This document shows, piece by piece, positions 5,415 through 5,551 of a stretch of 5,551 nt of DNA. Both the position numbers and the translations under genes were made by a program. A model generated the notes under the pieces. The model was given only the letters and a program-made list of their open reading frames with translations, did not search any database and had not been told where the DNA came from. Positions within the stretch are counted from its first letter, which is position 1. Each line of letters starts with the position of its first letter. The stretch is from an uncultured Ruminococcus sp. GTDB lineage: Bacteria; Bacillota; Clostridia; Oscillospirales; Acutalibacteraceae. The stretch covers positions 1 through 5,551 of the forward strand of contig CACWNZ010000121.1 of assembly GCA_902762335.1 (NCBI GenBank), read 5' to 3'.

Positions 5415-5423
5415 TATGTTGAT
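5394..5423. promoter_or_regulatory. Inverted repeat around the -10 box, operator-like
   Basis: ATCAACAT (5394-5401) and ATGTTGAT (5416-5423) are perfect reverse complements separated by 14 bp, with centres 22 bp (about two helical turns) apart. They enclose the -10 box of the rightward promoter and largely precede its predicted start, so they would act in DNA, not as an RNA hairpin. This is the usual arrangement for a dimeric repressor. The regulator is not identifiable from the window. Confidence 0.5.
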
Positions 5424-5428
5424 ATAAT

Positions 5429-5521
5429 TTCTGCCGTAAGTTATCCTTTGCCTGTAATTACATTCTTTTCCGGTAAATGCCGAGACACAGCAGGGATATA
5501 CATTTAAGAGGAGGATATAAA
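5429..5521 (+). promoter_or_regulatory. 5' leader of the rightward gene with perfect palindrome and ribosome binding site
   Basis: The leader is about 100 bases. It holds a 10-bp perfect palindrome TGTAATTACA (5453-5462), a small CGGU/GCCG hairpin (5471-5482) and a possible long-range stem UAUCCUU/AGGGAUA (5442-5448 with 5492-5498). AGGAGG (5509-5514) is seven bases from ATG 5522. I do not recognise a known riboswitch; the pairing is weak evidence of structure. Confidence 0.4.
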
Positions 5522-5551
5522 ATGCCTGTTCAGAATAAAATTGTCACCCTG
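5522..5551 (+). CDS. Start of an unidentified gene, truncated by the window edge
   Basis: Only ten codons are visible (MPVQNKIVTL). An AGGAGG site seven bases upstream and a strong promoter with an operator-like inverted repeat make a real gene very likely. It is transcribed divergently from cmk. An in-frame ATG 45 bases upstream (5477) lacks a ribosome binding site and is unlikely to be used. Nothing can be said about function from this fragment. Confidence 0.8.
   Translation, partial: MPVQNKIVTL

Noticed and set aside
5477..5521. Upstream in-frame ATG for the rightward gene
   Set aside because: It has no ribosome site, and the added codons contain the AGGAGG that serves ATG 5522.

Overview
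The window looks like chromosomal DNA from a low- to mid-GC Gram-positive anaerobe of the Clostridia, most likely Ruminococcus-like (Oscillospiraceae). This is inferred from three things: the fused ispH-rpsA reading frame, the cmk-plsC-ispH/rpsA gene order, and strong AGGAGG-type ribosome binding sites in front of most genes. The genus is an inference and cannot be proved from the window.

Layout, left to right. Positions 1-231 hold a tandem array of a 42-bp direct repeat (five full units and a half unit) that runs off the left edge. Then six genes lie on the minus strand as one tightly packed run, transcribed right to left: cmk (cytidylate kinase), two adjacent plsC-type acyltransferases, the bifunctional ispH-rpsA fusion, a UPF0340/YwlG-family protein, and a small HD-domain hydrolase whose stop codon lies 6 bp from the repeat array. 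Two of the junctions are 4-base ATGA stop/start overlaps, which suggests translational coupling. A stem-loop between rpsA and the ywlG-like gene may lower downstream expression. Positions 5282-5521 are a divergent intergenic region with a promoter for cmk and a strong promoter for a plus-strand gene, of which only the first ten codons are visible.

Functionally the cluster joins nucleotide supply (CMP/dCMP phosphorylation), phospholipid synthesis (lysophosphatidate acylation), isoprenoid precursor synthesis (last MEP-pathway step) and translation (ribosomal protein S1). This is a housekeeping neighbourhood of a kind known in Clostridia.

Points worth a second look: (1) inside the ispH-rpsA fusion, a consensus-like extended -10 promoter in an AT-rich island and a perfect Shine-Dalgarno sequence before Met279 together suggest that S1 may also be made as a separate protein; (2) the right-hand promoter has its -10 element enclosed by a perfect 8+8 inverted repeat, like a repressor operator; (3) the 42-bp array is open in two minus-strand frames, and one is in phase with the HD gene; (4) the second acyltransferase has a divergent motif III and no visible ribosome binding site. 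I see no CRISPR array, insertion sequence, tRNA or rRNA, and nothing that clearly amounts to a new defence or mobile system.
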